Shown one piece after another: positions 1-9,117 of a DNA stretch of 64,000 nt. Position numbers and translations under genes: made by a program. Source of the stretch: Calcarisporiella thermophila CBS 279.70. Its lineage: Eukaryota > Calcarisporiellomycota. How positions within the stretch are numbered: position 1 is the first letter of the stretch; the number at the start of each line of letters is the position of its first letter. The stretch lies in the NCBI RefSeq assembly GCF_041956535.1, contig NW_027192208.1:382492-446491 (forward strand). The letters are read 5' to 3'. The notes below the pieces were generated by a model. That model made no database searches. It had not been told where the DNA came from and saw only the letters and a list, made by a program, of their open reading frames with translations.

Positions 1-574
1 TAAAGGTAAAAAAAACTAATTGTGCATAAAGTTAAAGAAGAAAAGAAGTTTTTTTTTTGGCTTGTAGTGGCGCAGTTATGACTGTCTGTACGAAATACCG
101 ATATTCCCTGTAACACTTGTTAGAATCTGCGTAGTACATGCGAGGATAGTTAAGATAATTACTGGTTTATTAAACAAGAATACTATCTGGAACTTAGGAT
201 ATCTCCCTTTACTATAGTGGGAGTTCTGTTCAATATATACTAAAAGAATTACATTACAACGATTACTTAATAATGCTCCGATAATGCTCCGAAATAGCAG
301 GACTTGAGGGATTTTTTTTTTGATCAATCAATGGAAACTTTTATTTAATTTCCATATATTACATGAAGTTAATGTCAATGGACTTGACATAACGAGATAT
401 AGGTCCTTGATCGATAGACGTTCAATCGATATGCGTGTATCGTAGTTGTCGTGAATAGCATGTACGTGAAACCGATGTAATCTTTTGTACTTTTTGTAGG
501 AGCGATCTTTTCAATAATGAAGACTCAATTTCTGAACAAGTGGACAGCAGTCACAAACTAAGAGTAAGTGCTGG
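1..574. other. AT-rich stretch, no gene seen
   Basis: The stretch is AT-rich with homopolymer T runs. The only open frames are short and lack any family signature or splice-supported extension, so I see nothing to annotate. Confidence 0.5.
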
Positions 575-649
575 TGGGGGAAGTGGGATTCGAACCCACG
601 CCGTTCTCGTCGGCATACCAGGGATAGTCCACTACACTAACCCTCCCCC
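575..649 (-). tRNA. tRNA-like element, anticodon not assignable
   Basis: On the minus strand a perfect 7-bp acceptor stem (five G-C pairs, A-U, G-U) closes the element. It has a discriminator A and a perfect T arm (GTGGG, loop TTCGAAT, CCCAC). Both internal Pol III boxes are present: box A TAGTGTAGTGG and box B GGTTCGAATCC. Three extra bases sit between the acceptor stem and box A. The middle does not fold into a standard anticodon arm: the only 7-base loop with T33 and a purine at 37 would read GCC (Gly), but its stem does not pair. It is either a degenerate tRNA or an unusual one. It lies 85 bp from a normal tRNA-Val. Confidence 0.45.
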
Positions 650-734
650 AGGGCTTGAGGGATTACGTGGCTTGGCTTGGTTGTCCTACTGCAGATATCT
701 CGATACGATTCCAACACACTGTAAGAGTTAGGTA

Positions 735-808
735 GTTTTCGTGGTGTAGTTGGTTATCACGTCTGTCTAACACACAGACGGTCTCCGGTTCGAATCCGGA
801 CGAAAACA
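735..808 (+). tRNA. tRNA-Val(AAC): tRNA-Val (anticodon AAC)
   Basis: A complete 74-nt cloverleaf. The acceptor is GTTTTCG paired with CGAAAAC, followed by discriminator A. The D arm is GTG...CAC around TAGTTGG. The anticodon stem TCTGT/ACAGA holds loop CTAACAC, giving anticodon AAC (reads GUU). The T arm is TCCGG/CCGGA with loop TTCGAAT. There is no intron and both Pol III internal promoter boxes are intact. Confidence 0.95.
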
Positions 809-2003
809 CGATTTTTATTTTATCAACCCAAAATTCTAAATGATTTTTAAGCTATACGATTATTGAAGGGTGGTGTTGAAGTTTAGTTTATATTGTTGAC
901 TTATTAATTTGTAAATGAAGGTAAGTGTCCTTTTTTTTTGGAAATCAAATTAAAAATTTATGCATATGCATATAAAGATTTAGATATATTAAATTTGATA
1001 GAAGACAGAGATATACACTTTTCACGGTGCACGTGCTTGTTATTCGAAGTATATTCCGTGGAAAGTATTTTGATAATAGTCTCCACATCAATCCCGTCAG
1101 AAAGTAGGGCAGTAGTTCATTCATTTTAACAGCTTAAAACTCTGAACTTATTCATCTTTTTGACTATTTTCAGATCCTGGTTTTGAACATTATTTATAAT
1201 AGCATATCAAGATAAAGATGTCAGATGTTTTATTAACTAGAGTTTCTATCAATCAATTATTAAGTTTAATTACCATTTGAATTTGGGATACGTCTTTCAG
1301 GACGTATGCGTCTAGTTGTCCATATTGTGACCTTGTTTTTATCCTGTTTCCAGTGATTTGTAAATTTCTCCACTCTTCTATTTTGAAAGCTATTATTGCT
1401 TATCAATATAGATGTGCTGTTTGAAAATTTATTCCGGGTGGCTTGATAATTAGAATACTTATCTTTATTTCCTAGTAATTCACATGTCTAAATCATAGCC
1501 CGGAATTCTTTGAGGCTTTTTCAGGCATAAGCATGTATAATCCGATGGTGATTTTTTGATGCTCGGTTTGGGAAAAATGATTACAGCGAGCCAAGGGAAA
1601 AAGCCCGCTCTTTCTTTTCTTTTTATTAACTTTCAAGCATATTTATCTAGATTATCAATTCTATATATATTACTAAACGAAAGAACTCGAAGGATAATTC
1701 AAGATAAAACTAGAAGACCTTCATACTTGAAACCTGTATATATGTATATATTTTTGTGCGCCGAAATGTATAGTTAAAATTGTTTAGGATCACGGATGGG
1801 AAAAGTGGGAGAGTGTTAGATTTCGAAGGATAAATTACCCCTATTCTCCAATTAAACCGTAGTTGTAAATTGAAATTCAGAATGCACATTGCTTTGCGTG
1901 GTGTTTGAATTCGAGAAGAATTAAGGATCCTCTATTTTTACTAGCCTCATATTGAAGTTTGTTTATATCCTTTTACTTTTTCGTTTCCTTTGCTTCATTT
2001 ATA
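809..2003. other. intergenic, no gene seen
   Basis: About 1.2 kb of AT-rich DNA between tRNA-Val and the elongase. Short frames at 938-1129 and 1556-1777 carry no recognisable domain and no splice continuation. The last few hundred bases presumably hold the elongase promoter. Confidence 0.5.
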
Positions 2004-3122
2004 ATGAACATACCAATGGTCAACGCGACTATCTCAGTCGATAGGCCTTTTGGCGTACATCTCGACTCGTACTTTGTTAGAGCTTATCATCTTTTGACTG
2101 GGAAATCAGTAGATGAGTTTCATTTTGTGCAGGTAACAGGGGTCATCATTTGATATATTATTCATCATCTCTAAATGGATTCAAAATATTACCCACTATT
2201 ATAATACTTTCTGCTATCATTGAACTCTTTATCTGATTTAATTTGATTACCAGGGTGAAACACCTCTTTCCACCAATTTGGAGGTTTTCATTATTTGCCT
2301 TGCCTATTTAGTCATCATCTTCGGAGGCGAATATATCATGCGTGGTCGCCAACCCCTCCAGCTTCGTGGTCTGTTTCAACTGCATAACTTTTTGCTCACC
2401 ACTGGCTCTCTGGCTCTCCTTTTGCTATACATTGAGGAGCTGCTACCTATCCTGTACAGACATGGCTTTCTTTATGCCATTTGCGATGCTAAAGCCTTTA
2501 CTCCGAGGCTAGAGCTACTTTATTACATTAACTACTTGTTTAAGTACTGGGAGCTTGTGGATACTGTGTTTTTAGTACTCAAGAAAAAGAAGCTAGGTAT
2601 AAATTATGTGATATTAGTGTATCAGACGATTATCGTTTATACTTAACTTTAATTTTATAGAATTTCTTCACTACTACCACCATAGCATGACCGCTGTTCT
2701 CTGCTACACACAGTTGGTTGGACGTACATCAGTTGTAAGTGTATACAGGAGGCAATCTGCTAGCTGTTGTTTTAACTAATATATTCCTACTAAAGTCTTG
2801 GGTTCCTATTGTGCTCAACTTGACTGTACATGTCTTCATGTATTATTACTACATGCGGGCCGCCATGGGACACCGCATCTGGTGGAAGCGCTACCTCACT
2901 ACGATGCAAATCGTTCAATTTATCATTGATCTATTTGTAATCTATTTCTGCACATATACCTACTTCGCCTACACATATGCCCCTTCCCTTCCAAATATGG
3001 GAACGTGTGCAGGCACTGAGGGTGCTGCAGCGTTTGGCAGCGGGCTTCTGTCGAGTTATTTGCTACTGTTTATTAACTTCTATCGGCAAACTTACAAGAA
3101 GCCTGCGGCTAAAAAGCTGTAG
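2004..3122 (+). CDS. ELO-family very-long-chain fatty acid elongase
   Basis: The condensing enzyme (3-ketoacyl-CoA synthase) of ER fatty-acid elongation. Exons are 2004-2132, 2254-2596, 2661-2734 and 2796-3122, all joined by GT-AG and closing in frame to 290 aa. Family hallmarks appear in order: [10 protein letters not shown] (KxxExxDT), the histidine box HYYHH split from it by intron 2, HVFMYYYY, and TTMQIVQF. Several hydrophobic spans fit the usual multi-pass topology. The C terminus KKPAAKKL is lysine-rich, as expected for ER retention. I chose the ATG at 2004 because the 15 codons before it contain no ATG. Length matches fungal ELO proteins. Substrate chain length cannot be read from the sequence. 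Confidence 0.93.
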
Positions 3123-3754
3123 ATTCTATGTATTTCCATTTTCCTTTTTTTTTTTGTATGTGTATTAGAGGTGATAGATCAATCAAAAAAAAAGAGAGAA
3201 TATACATTTTTCTTTTGAGCGCTTTTAATATATAATACGTTTCTACTTTAGCTCCTTACTCTTTTTTTTCTTCTCCTTTTTTCTTTTCCCTAGGGTTATC
3301 TCCTTTTATTCTTTGGTCGTGTTTTCCATTTTTATATTCTTATAAGAATAGGATAAGCAGTTTTATTCTTAATATATTTAGGATATCACCCATATCACTT
3401 TGAATAAATATCACAATTAATAAATAGCACATGGTATACATATATATTTACCGATAGCTGAAGTCACTCTATACAGATAAACTACCCCCTCCCAGAAACG
3501 TAAATTGTAAAATGATTGCATAGCGTATGGCTCCGTTGATCAAACTCAATATAAGTCTAATTTATTTCGACACCTAGCGGAATAAAAGGAAGCCTTCGAC
3601 TCTAAAGGCTCTCTAGGACTTTTTGTAGCAACAAGTAATTGATCTTTCTAACAAGAAATATCCGAAACTGTTCCAAATATCTCAATTTCTACCCAGAAAT
3701 TCGAGAAAACCCAGCTCTCAGTTCGTATACTATTATTTAAATACTTAGGTTAAT
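3123..3754. other. intergenic, no gene seen
   Basis: AT-rich with a T/C-rich tract at about 3240-3320 after the elongase stop. No coding or RNA signature was recognised. The 3' part should hold the promoter of the AN1 protein. Confidence 0.5.
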
Positions 3755-4809
3755 ATGGAGTTTCCGGAAGTTGGGAAGCATTGTTCACAGAGAGATTGCA
3801 ATCAGCTAGGTATAATATTGACTCACACCATTGACATCAAGTGGGCTCTAACTAATACCCTGCAATCTTCTTAGATTTCTTACCTTATACCTGCCAGTAT
3901 TGTAAGAAAACATTCTGGTTAGATTCATCTTGTTAACCTTTGCATCCAATCCTATGGTTCTCATTTTTTTTGTCGTTTATTAGTCAAGATCATTGGAAAG
4001 CTAAGGATCACGACTGTCCTAAATATGAGGCACTTGATGTTCGTATTCCTGTATGTCCTCTATGTCAGCAACCGGTGTCCATTAGGCGAGGAGAAGATGC
4101 CAATTATAAGGTATTGCTTCTTTTCACTTTCAATCAAACCATCATTCGACTCTACAAATAATATTATTAACTAGGTTGACGAGCACATATCTAAAGGTTG
4201 TCCGTCATCTACACAAAAGAAGTCCAATTCTTGCTCTATGAAAGGTTGCCGTACTCGTGTACTTGTACCCATTATTTGCCCAAAATGTCATCTAAATTTT
4301 TGTGTCAAGCACCGCCTGGAGGCAGACCATGCCTGCAATCCTCCTCCAGCACCAGTTCCTGCCACTAAAAAGTTGATGAATGGGTTCTTACATCGTGGGA
4401 AAAAAGACTCTCAGAAAATCAACACTCGTCATAATAATGCTCCCACAAAGCCAATGGACTCTTCGAAGATTTCTGGAGGAGATCGGTAAGTGTTGCTTGT
4501 CAATCATGAGAATTTTAGATTTAACTAAGTTCCCATTTCGTAACAGAGCGCAGATGGAACAAGAGTCTCAACTACGGTTATTAGAAGAGAAAAGACGTAA
4601 TGGGGTAAGCAGAAACGGTTATTTATGGATTCTAACGAAAAGGTCACTTGAAAAATGTCTCTATGTAGAAATTGAACAAGCAAGAGCAGGAGGCTTTTGC
4701 ATTGATGATGAAATCGGATGCCAAGCAGCAGCAACAACAGCAACAGCTTATGCGAGGCAAAAGACGCATTTCTTCGACAAAGAAAAAGGCCGATTGTATT
4801 ATAAGTTAA
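3755..4809 (+). CDS. AIRAPL/ZFAND2-type double AN1 zinc-finger protein with CaaX-like end
   Basis: Family role: links ubiquitin, Cdc48/p97 and the proteasome in protein quality control, including ER-bound substrates. Exons are 3755-3809, 3875-3917, 3984-4110, 4175-4485, 4547-4604 and 4669-4809, giving 244 aa. The first AN1 finger spans residues 10-44 with all eight ligands (C10, C15, C25, C28, C33, H36, H42, C44), assembled correctly only by splicing. A second complete AN1 finger with the same spacing is encoded in exon 4. A helix EQEAFALMMKSD resembles a ubiquitin-interacting motif but is one residue off consensus; a run of seven Q follows. The protein ends C-I-I-S, a CaaX-like prenylation box. 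Animal AIRAPL (ZFAND2B) also has UIMs and prenylation, so the membrane-bound form is inferred. Confidence 0.88.
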
Positions 4810-5343
4810 TTAGATCTGATTCTGCTACATGATATTGTCATTTTCCTTTTTCTGTCAATGCCGATCTTCCTTTTAATATCCTCTTATTTGAATACACTCT
4901 GTATTTATCACGAGATAAGTTATACTCTTTTCTTAAACGAACCGTCTGGAACAAAAACCCTTGCAGCACTTTGTTTCTGCAACTAATTTTACCCATTTGA
5001 TCTCATCGGCTCAGCCCGTTTATCAAAATGAGGAACAAAATATTTGCCCACGGCTGCGTCTGTGTGAGACGAAATGTGCGATCAATAAATTCTGGTTTGT
5101 CCAATTTTTGCTGGTTTCCGATCGGTATTTTTTTCCCACTCGATCATTTGTTTCTTGCTCCGGCTGTCAAAAAGTACAAGAACAAAATTTTCTCACCCCT
5201 TTTTGCCTATCATTTTCTCACAGTTCTCTGCTTCTCTCTCATAATCTCTTCCGTAACAAACTCTTCTTTTACTATCATCTTCCTCCCCTTTGGATCCATT
5301 ATTCTTATCTTTTCTTTGTGTGCAGAGAAGCCAGAGACACGAC
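4810..5343. other. intergenic, promoter region of first CSL gene
   Basis: A T/C-rich stretch upstream of CSL-1. A CSL core site (GTGGGAA on the minus strand) sits at 5133-5139. A possible 3' splice site (TTTGTGTGCAG at about 5315-5325) precedes the start, so a 5' non-coding or coding exon cannot be excluded. Confidence 0.4.
5133..5139 (-). promoter_or_regulatory. CSL core motif upstream of CSL-1
   Basis: GTGGGAA on the minus strand, preceded by A rather than the preferred C/T, about 205 bp before the CSL-1 start. CSL proteins bind (C/T)GTGGGAA. A 7-mer is expected several times by chance in 64 kb, so this is only suggestive of autoregulation. Confidence 0.2.
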
Positions 5344-7947
5344 ATGCACCCCCGGCCAACTTCAACTTATGGCTCGAATTTTTCACCTCAGCCTTCTCCC
5401 CAAAAGCCAGCCGCCGCCAACTTTTCCTCCCCTAATATTCTGTCGCCCTCTGGTATATCCATGTCACCCTTCGGCGGCAAGGCTCCAACCGTACCAACGC
5501 CATTCTCTGCAGGGCAAAAGGGTATCTATTCCTATGCAAAAAGCTGGAGAAAATTCGATAATTCGCTAGAGGTTGGGGAAGATGATCTGAAGGGAAGATT
5601 GATGAACCAAGATGCACACAAAGGTGCCTCAATCCCCTATCGACGACCACAAAGCGAGCAACAGATACCTTTAAAACCAGGGAGCCGATATCCCGAGCCT
5701 CATTCCTCTTTAACTCCTAAGAATAGACTACCTCCAATCGCGAGCTGTCTCCCAGAACTTGCTGCACCTCCTCCCCCACCTCCAGGTCCTGCTCCCAACG
5801 TTCCATTTTCATATATGCACTCGCCTTTTAGTGAAAGTCGCATTTCAACCGATAACAAAGAGCCGATGAGAAAAGATAGCATGTCAATTGCATCTTTGAT
5901 TGCACGGGATACCACTCAGAATCATTTGACGTCTCCATCTTCTCCACCCACTACTAAGCAGCAAATGTTCGAACAGCGGAGGCCCACCCTTCCACCTGTG
6001 CTTTCGTCTTTACAAGTGGATACTAGATTGACTGGTTCGTCCGCACTGGTAGAGAAATCAAGTGATCTCAAAAGCGAGATCGGTCGCTCCTCTCTATCAC
6101 CCATCCAGGCGAAATCACTTGCTTTTACTATGGTCACCGCTAATCCTGTTTTTTCTCCATCGGCCGGTGAAGCCGGTAAACGTGTCCGTTCCCAGTCTAT
6201 GGAGAACCATGATATTTCTCCAAATAAGCGACAGTTTTCTCGGGGTTCTCAATCCTCTCTTACCCTTTCCACCAGTGTCAAGGGTTTGCATAACAAAATC
6301 TCTCACCAGAACGCAGGAAAAACCATGACAATCTCCTGTCTTCACACAACCGTTGCTCAAAAATCTTATGGATCGGAGAAACGATTTCTCTGTCCTCCTC
6401 CTGTAGTGCGAGTTTATGGATTAGTTCCACAACAGTCCATTGCCGTTTCGGTGGCGGTGGCCGGGAGTGCTGTCCAGGATCATAAGATCACAACTTGTGA
6501 TAGTGAAACTGCGGTTTTCAAGCATCTACACGTGATGGGTAGTGCAAAGTCGAAGAGAATCCGGTTGCAGCTTTTTATTACACCAGCTGCCTCTGAAATG
6601 GGGGTGCAGCAAGCGGGGGGATTGCCTACTATAAGTTTAGTGACGGATCCTGTGACAGTTATTTCCAAACCGTCAACTAAAAAGAAAAAGCCAAGCATAC
6701 TATCAAGCTCTGTGGGATCGGGGAAAAAGAATTACATAGGAGGCGCGGGAGCTGCCTCAGGAAACTGGATAGTCGAGGGAGGAAGAGTAGCATTTTACAA
6801 CCGTATCAACTCACAGACTGTTAGAACCAAATTCTTGGATGTCGCTCAAGTATACAGTGGAGGAGGTGGAGGAATACAAGCAAAGAGAGGGGATGGAAGT
6901 AGTGAGGGGATGATTTGTGCGAATGGAGGAAATTGGACAGGTTTTGTCCTTTCGGTTGTTCGATCTCCTTCTATTAGCCAATTTCATGATCGTCGACGCT
7001 CCATCCAGAATGAGGATGACGGAGATTCCAGCCGCCCATTGCTCTATAATTCGACCATTATTCTCACGGACCCGGATACCAACCTTTCTTCGCCTCCACT
7101 CATTATTCGCAAGGTAGAACGCGGGAAATTGCTGCGAGATGAGGAAGACTCCGCCCCCGTGACACAGATGCAAAAAGTAGGACTTGAACGAGCTTCGGTT
7201 GACGCAACAGGAATGAACGTGACAGGTGGGACACGAGAGTTCATGGGAGCCGGGGATGAAGGATTGGGGTTCTGGACAATTGAGGATGATAAGGTGGAGG
7301 ATGTAGTGTGCTGGACGGCGGTTGGAGTGAGAGAAATGTGTGAAACGTTCGTTTTGCCCCCTCCTCATACCGATGCAATGTGCAGTGAGATGAAGCAAAG
7401 CAGAGCGATAACACGCCCGCCTAGGCTTTTGGAGAATCCAAAGTATAAACCGGGGACACATACTTTAGAACTTGCATTCAATTGCCACTCTTCCGTTTTT
7501 AGGCCAACTCATCAACTCTCAGCTGGGGATGAAGGAGATGGGCGAGAGCAGGAGCTATCAGATAGAATGGGTATTTATTTGGGAAATATGGGTCCACTTC
7601 GTTTGCGTACACTCCCTGGCACATATCCCTCGATCCCTAATTCTCACCCTGATCGTCGGTCATCCCATTCATTTTCTCCTCAACCTTCTACCTCACCTGC
7701 ACTTGTTGATGATTTCGATTATGACGAAGATTTTCCTATTCCTCGAAATGTATCTAGAAATGAATGTCGTCTAGTCGTGGATCTTCCAATGGCAAGTGAA
7801 GAGATTTTTGCGGGAAGAGAAGGAGTTATTGAGTTGCCGCTGTGGCTGGTTCGCACAGATGGTGTTAAATTCTTGATGGGAGGGTGGGGAATGATATGTT
7901 TTTTGAGCGGAGGCCATCTTGCGAGATGGAGTGTGGAAAGACTTTGA
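5344..7947 (+). CDS. CSL (RBP-J/Su(H)/LAG-1) family transcription factor, copy 1
   Basis: A fungal CSL DNA-binding factor, related to S. pombe Cbf11/Cbf12, which act without Notch in fungi. It is a single exon of 867 aa from the ATG at 5344; the 18 codons before it begin at an ATG preceded by no supporting homology. The N-terminal ~300 residues are Ser/Pro-rich and disordered-looking. The Rel-homology N domain follows with VAQKSYGSEKRFLCPPP near residue 337. The beta-trefoil carries FYNRINSQTVRTKFL near 485 and PLIIRKVERGKLLRD, then VTQMQKVGLERA near 608. The C-terminal Ig-like part includes VVDLPMASEE near 810. Large low-complexity insertions within the trefoil and C-terminal domain are typical of fungal CSL. 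A paralogue lies directly downstream. Confidence 0.93.
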   Translation: MHPRPTSTYGSNFSPQPSPQKPAAANFSSPNILSPSGISMSPFGGKAPTVPTPFSAGQKGIYSYAKSWRKFDNSLEVGEDDLKGRLMNQDAHKGASIPYRRPQSEQQIPLKPGSRYPEPHSSLTPKNRLPPIASCLPELAAPPPPPPGPAPNVPFSYMHSPFSESRISTDNKEPMRKDSMSIASLIARDTTQNHLTSPSSPPTTKQQMFEQRRPTLPPVLSSLQVDTRLTGSSALVEKSSDLKSEIGRSSLSPIQAKSLAFTMVTANPVFSPSAGEAGKRVRSQSMENHDISPNKRQFSRGSQSSLTLSTSVKGLHNKISHQNAGKTMTISCLHTTVAQKSYGSEKRFLCPPPVVRVYGLVPQQSIAVSVAVAGSAVQDHKITTCDSETAVFKHLHVMGSAKSKRIRLQLFITPAASEMGVQQAGGLPTISLVTDPVTVISKPSTKKKKPSILSSSVGSGKKNYIGGAGAASGNWIVEGGRVAFYNRINSQTVRTKFLDVAQVYSGGGGGIQAKRGDGSSEGMICANGGNWTGFVLSVVRSPSISQFHDRRRSIQNEDDGDSSRPLLYNSTIILTDPDTNLSSPPLIIRKVERGKLLRDEEDSAPVTQMQKVGLERASVDATGMNVTGGTREFMGAGDEGLGFWTIEDDKVEDVVCWTAVGVREMCETFVLPPPHTDAMCSEMKQSRAITRPPRLLENPKYKPGTHTLELAFNCHSSVFRPTHQLSAGDEGDGREQELSDRMGIYLGNMGPLRLRTLPGTYPSIPNSHPDRRSSHSFSPQPSTSPALVDDFDYDEDFPIPRNVSRNECRLVVDLPMASEEIFAGREGVIELPLWLVRTDGVKFLMGGWGMICFLSGGHLARWSVERL

Positions 7948-9117
7948 CATTTTATGAAAACATCACCTTGTACTTTATTCATGTGAAGTTTTTTTAGACT
8001 ACGTTGAATGCTTGTATATTTTTTTCTACAGTGTGTTAAATTTATTATGTTTGTTTATTTCCAGTGTAATTATGTAATGTATTAATATTAAATGATTTAA
8101 TTTGTCAATTACTATATCTCACTTTCATGTGAGAAATTCGGATCAATCCTATATTAAGTTCAGTAGTATATCTATTGAGTACTCCAAATGATCGTGGGAA
8201 CGAAGCATTTTTTTCTTTGAGTAATGTTTAATTGAAAACTCTCTTCATATGAGATCACACTGTAAGAAAATGATTCGATGCATTTTATAATTGGGGCATT
8301 GAGAGTTCCATTAAGGCCAAATCAAATAGCAAAATTGTCTATAGCATTCAAAATATCTTGCAAAAGTGTCGCCTGGGAATGTTCTTTATGAGTCCGCTTT
8401 TGTTGGTTCAAGAGTTGTCCGGTGGCTCCAAAGAAGAATTGGTAACAAGCGTAGAAATCTGGATGCAATGGTTACTCCAATCAAGAGACTGATTCTTCAG
8501 TATTCGATACCAAATTAGTTCCATTTTGCACTCTTGCTGCCTTTATTGGGAGTCTCGAGTATTGTAACACGCGTGCTTATATTTGTTCCAATATGTTCCA
8601 AATAGTATGTCTACGATTTCGCAATCGTTTCCTAGACATCGCACCGAATTTTGCAAAATTCAAACTGGTAGATTTCCAAAAAAAGAGAAAAACCCGGCGG
8701 TCGGTCCATTTTTCGGGAAGTACCCTAATTTGGCAGAGACCGGATGTTCTATATAGCGAGGCTGATATGGAATGGAAAAAGATGTGGCAAAAGAAAGACG
8801 ATGAAACCGTGCGAAGGTATGGGAGAGGCTGTGTTGCGGATTTACAAGCGGACTTTCGCTACAAGTTATCGTAAATCCTCCATATTAATATTTCTCGGTA
8901 TCCAAGAGTTGCCAAACAAATCCGCGTAAGCACAAATGGCTAATGAAGAACCATCATCACCTAATATTGCAACTGCCTAGTTGGTACCTGACATAATAGA
9001 TCAATAAGAATATAAATCACCCAGCTGTCAATTTATTAGTATTAGTCATCTAATTTAAATTGATGAGTGTCCAGACATTTAATAAGTTTTTATACAATTA
9101 TTTTCCCAAAAGATTTG
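7948..9117. other. intergenic between the CSL paralogues
   Basis: About 1.17 kb, AT-rich. It contains a perfect CSL-type site at 8193-8200. Open frames at 8593-8874 and 8744-8929 overlap each other, lack any recognised domain, and are probably chance. Confidence 0.5.
8193..8200 (+). promoter_or_regulatory. candidate CSL response element
   Basis: CGTGGGAA, the exact high-affinity CSL consensus, lies 245 bp after the CSL-1 stop and about 920 bp before the CSL-2 start. It could mediate auto- or cross-regulation of the pair. An 8-mer is expected roughly twice by chance in 64 kb counting both strands. Confidence 0.3.

Noticed and set aside
1959-2003. N-terminal extension of the elongase frame
   Set aside because: It starts at a TTG, not an ATG; the first in-frame ATG is at 2004.
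6811-7461. 216-aa minus-strand frame
   Set aside because: Antisense shadow of the CSL-1 domains; no family similarity.
8593-8929. Two overlapping small frames between the CSL genes
   Set aside because: No domain, mutually exclusive frames and no splice continuation; likely promoter DNA.
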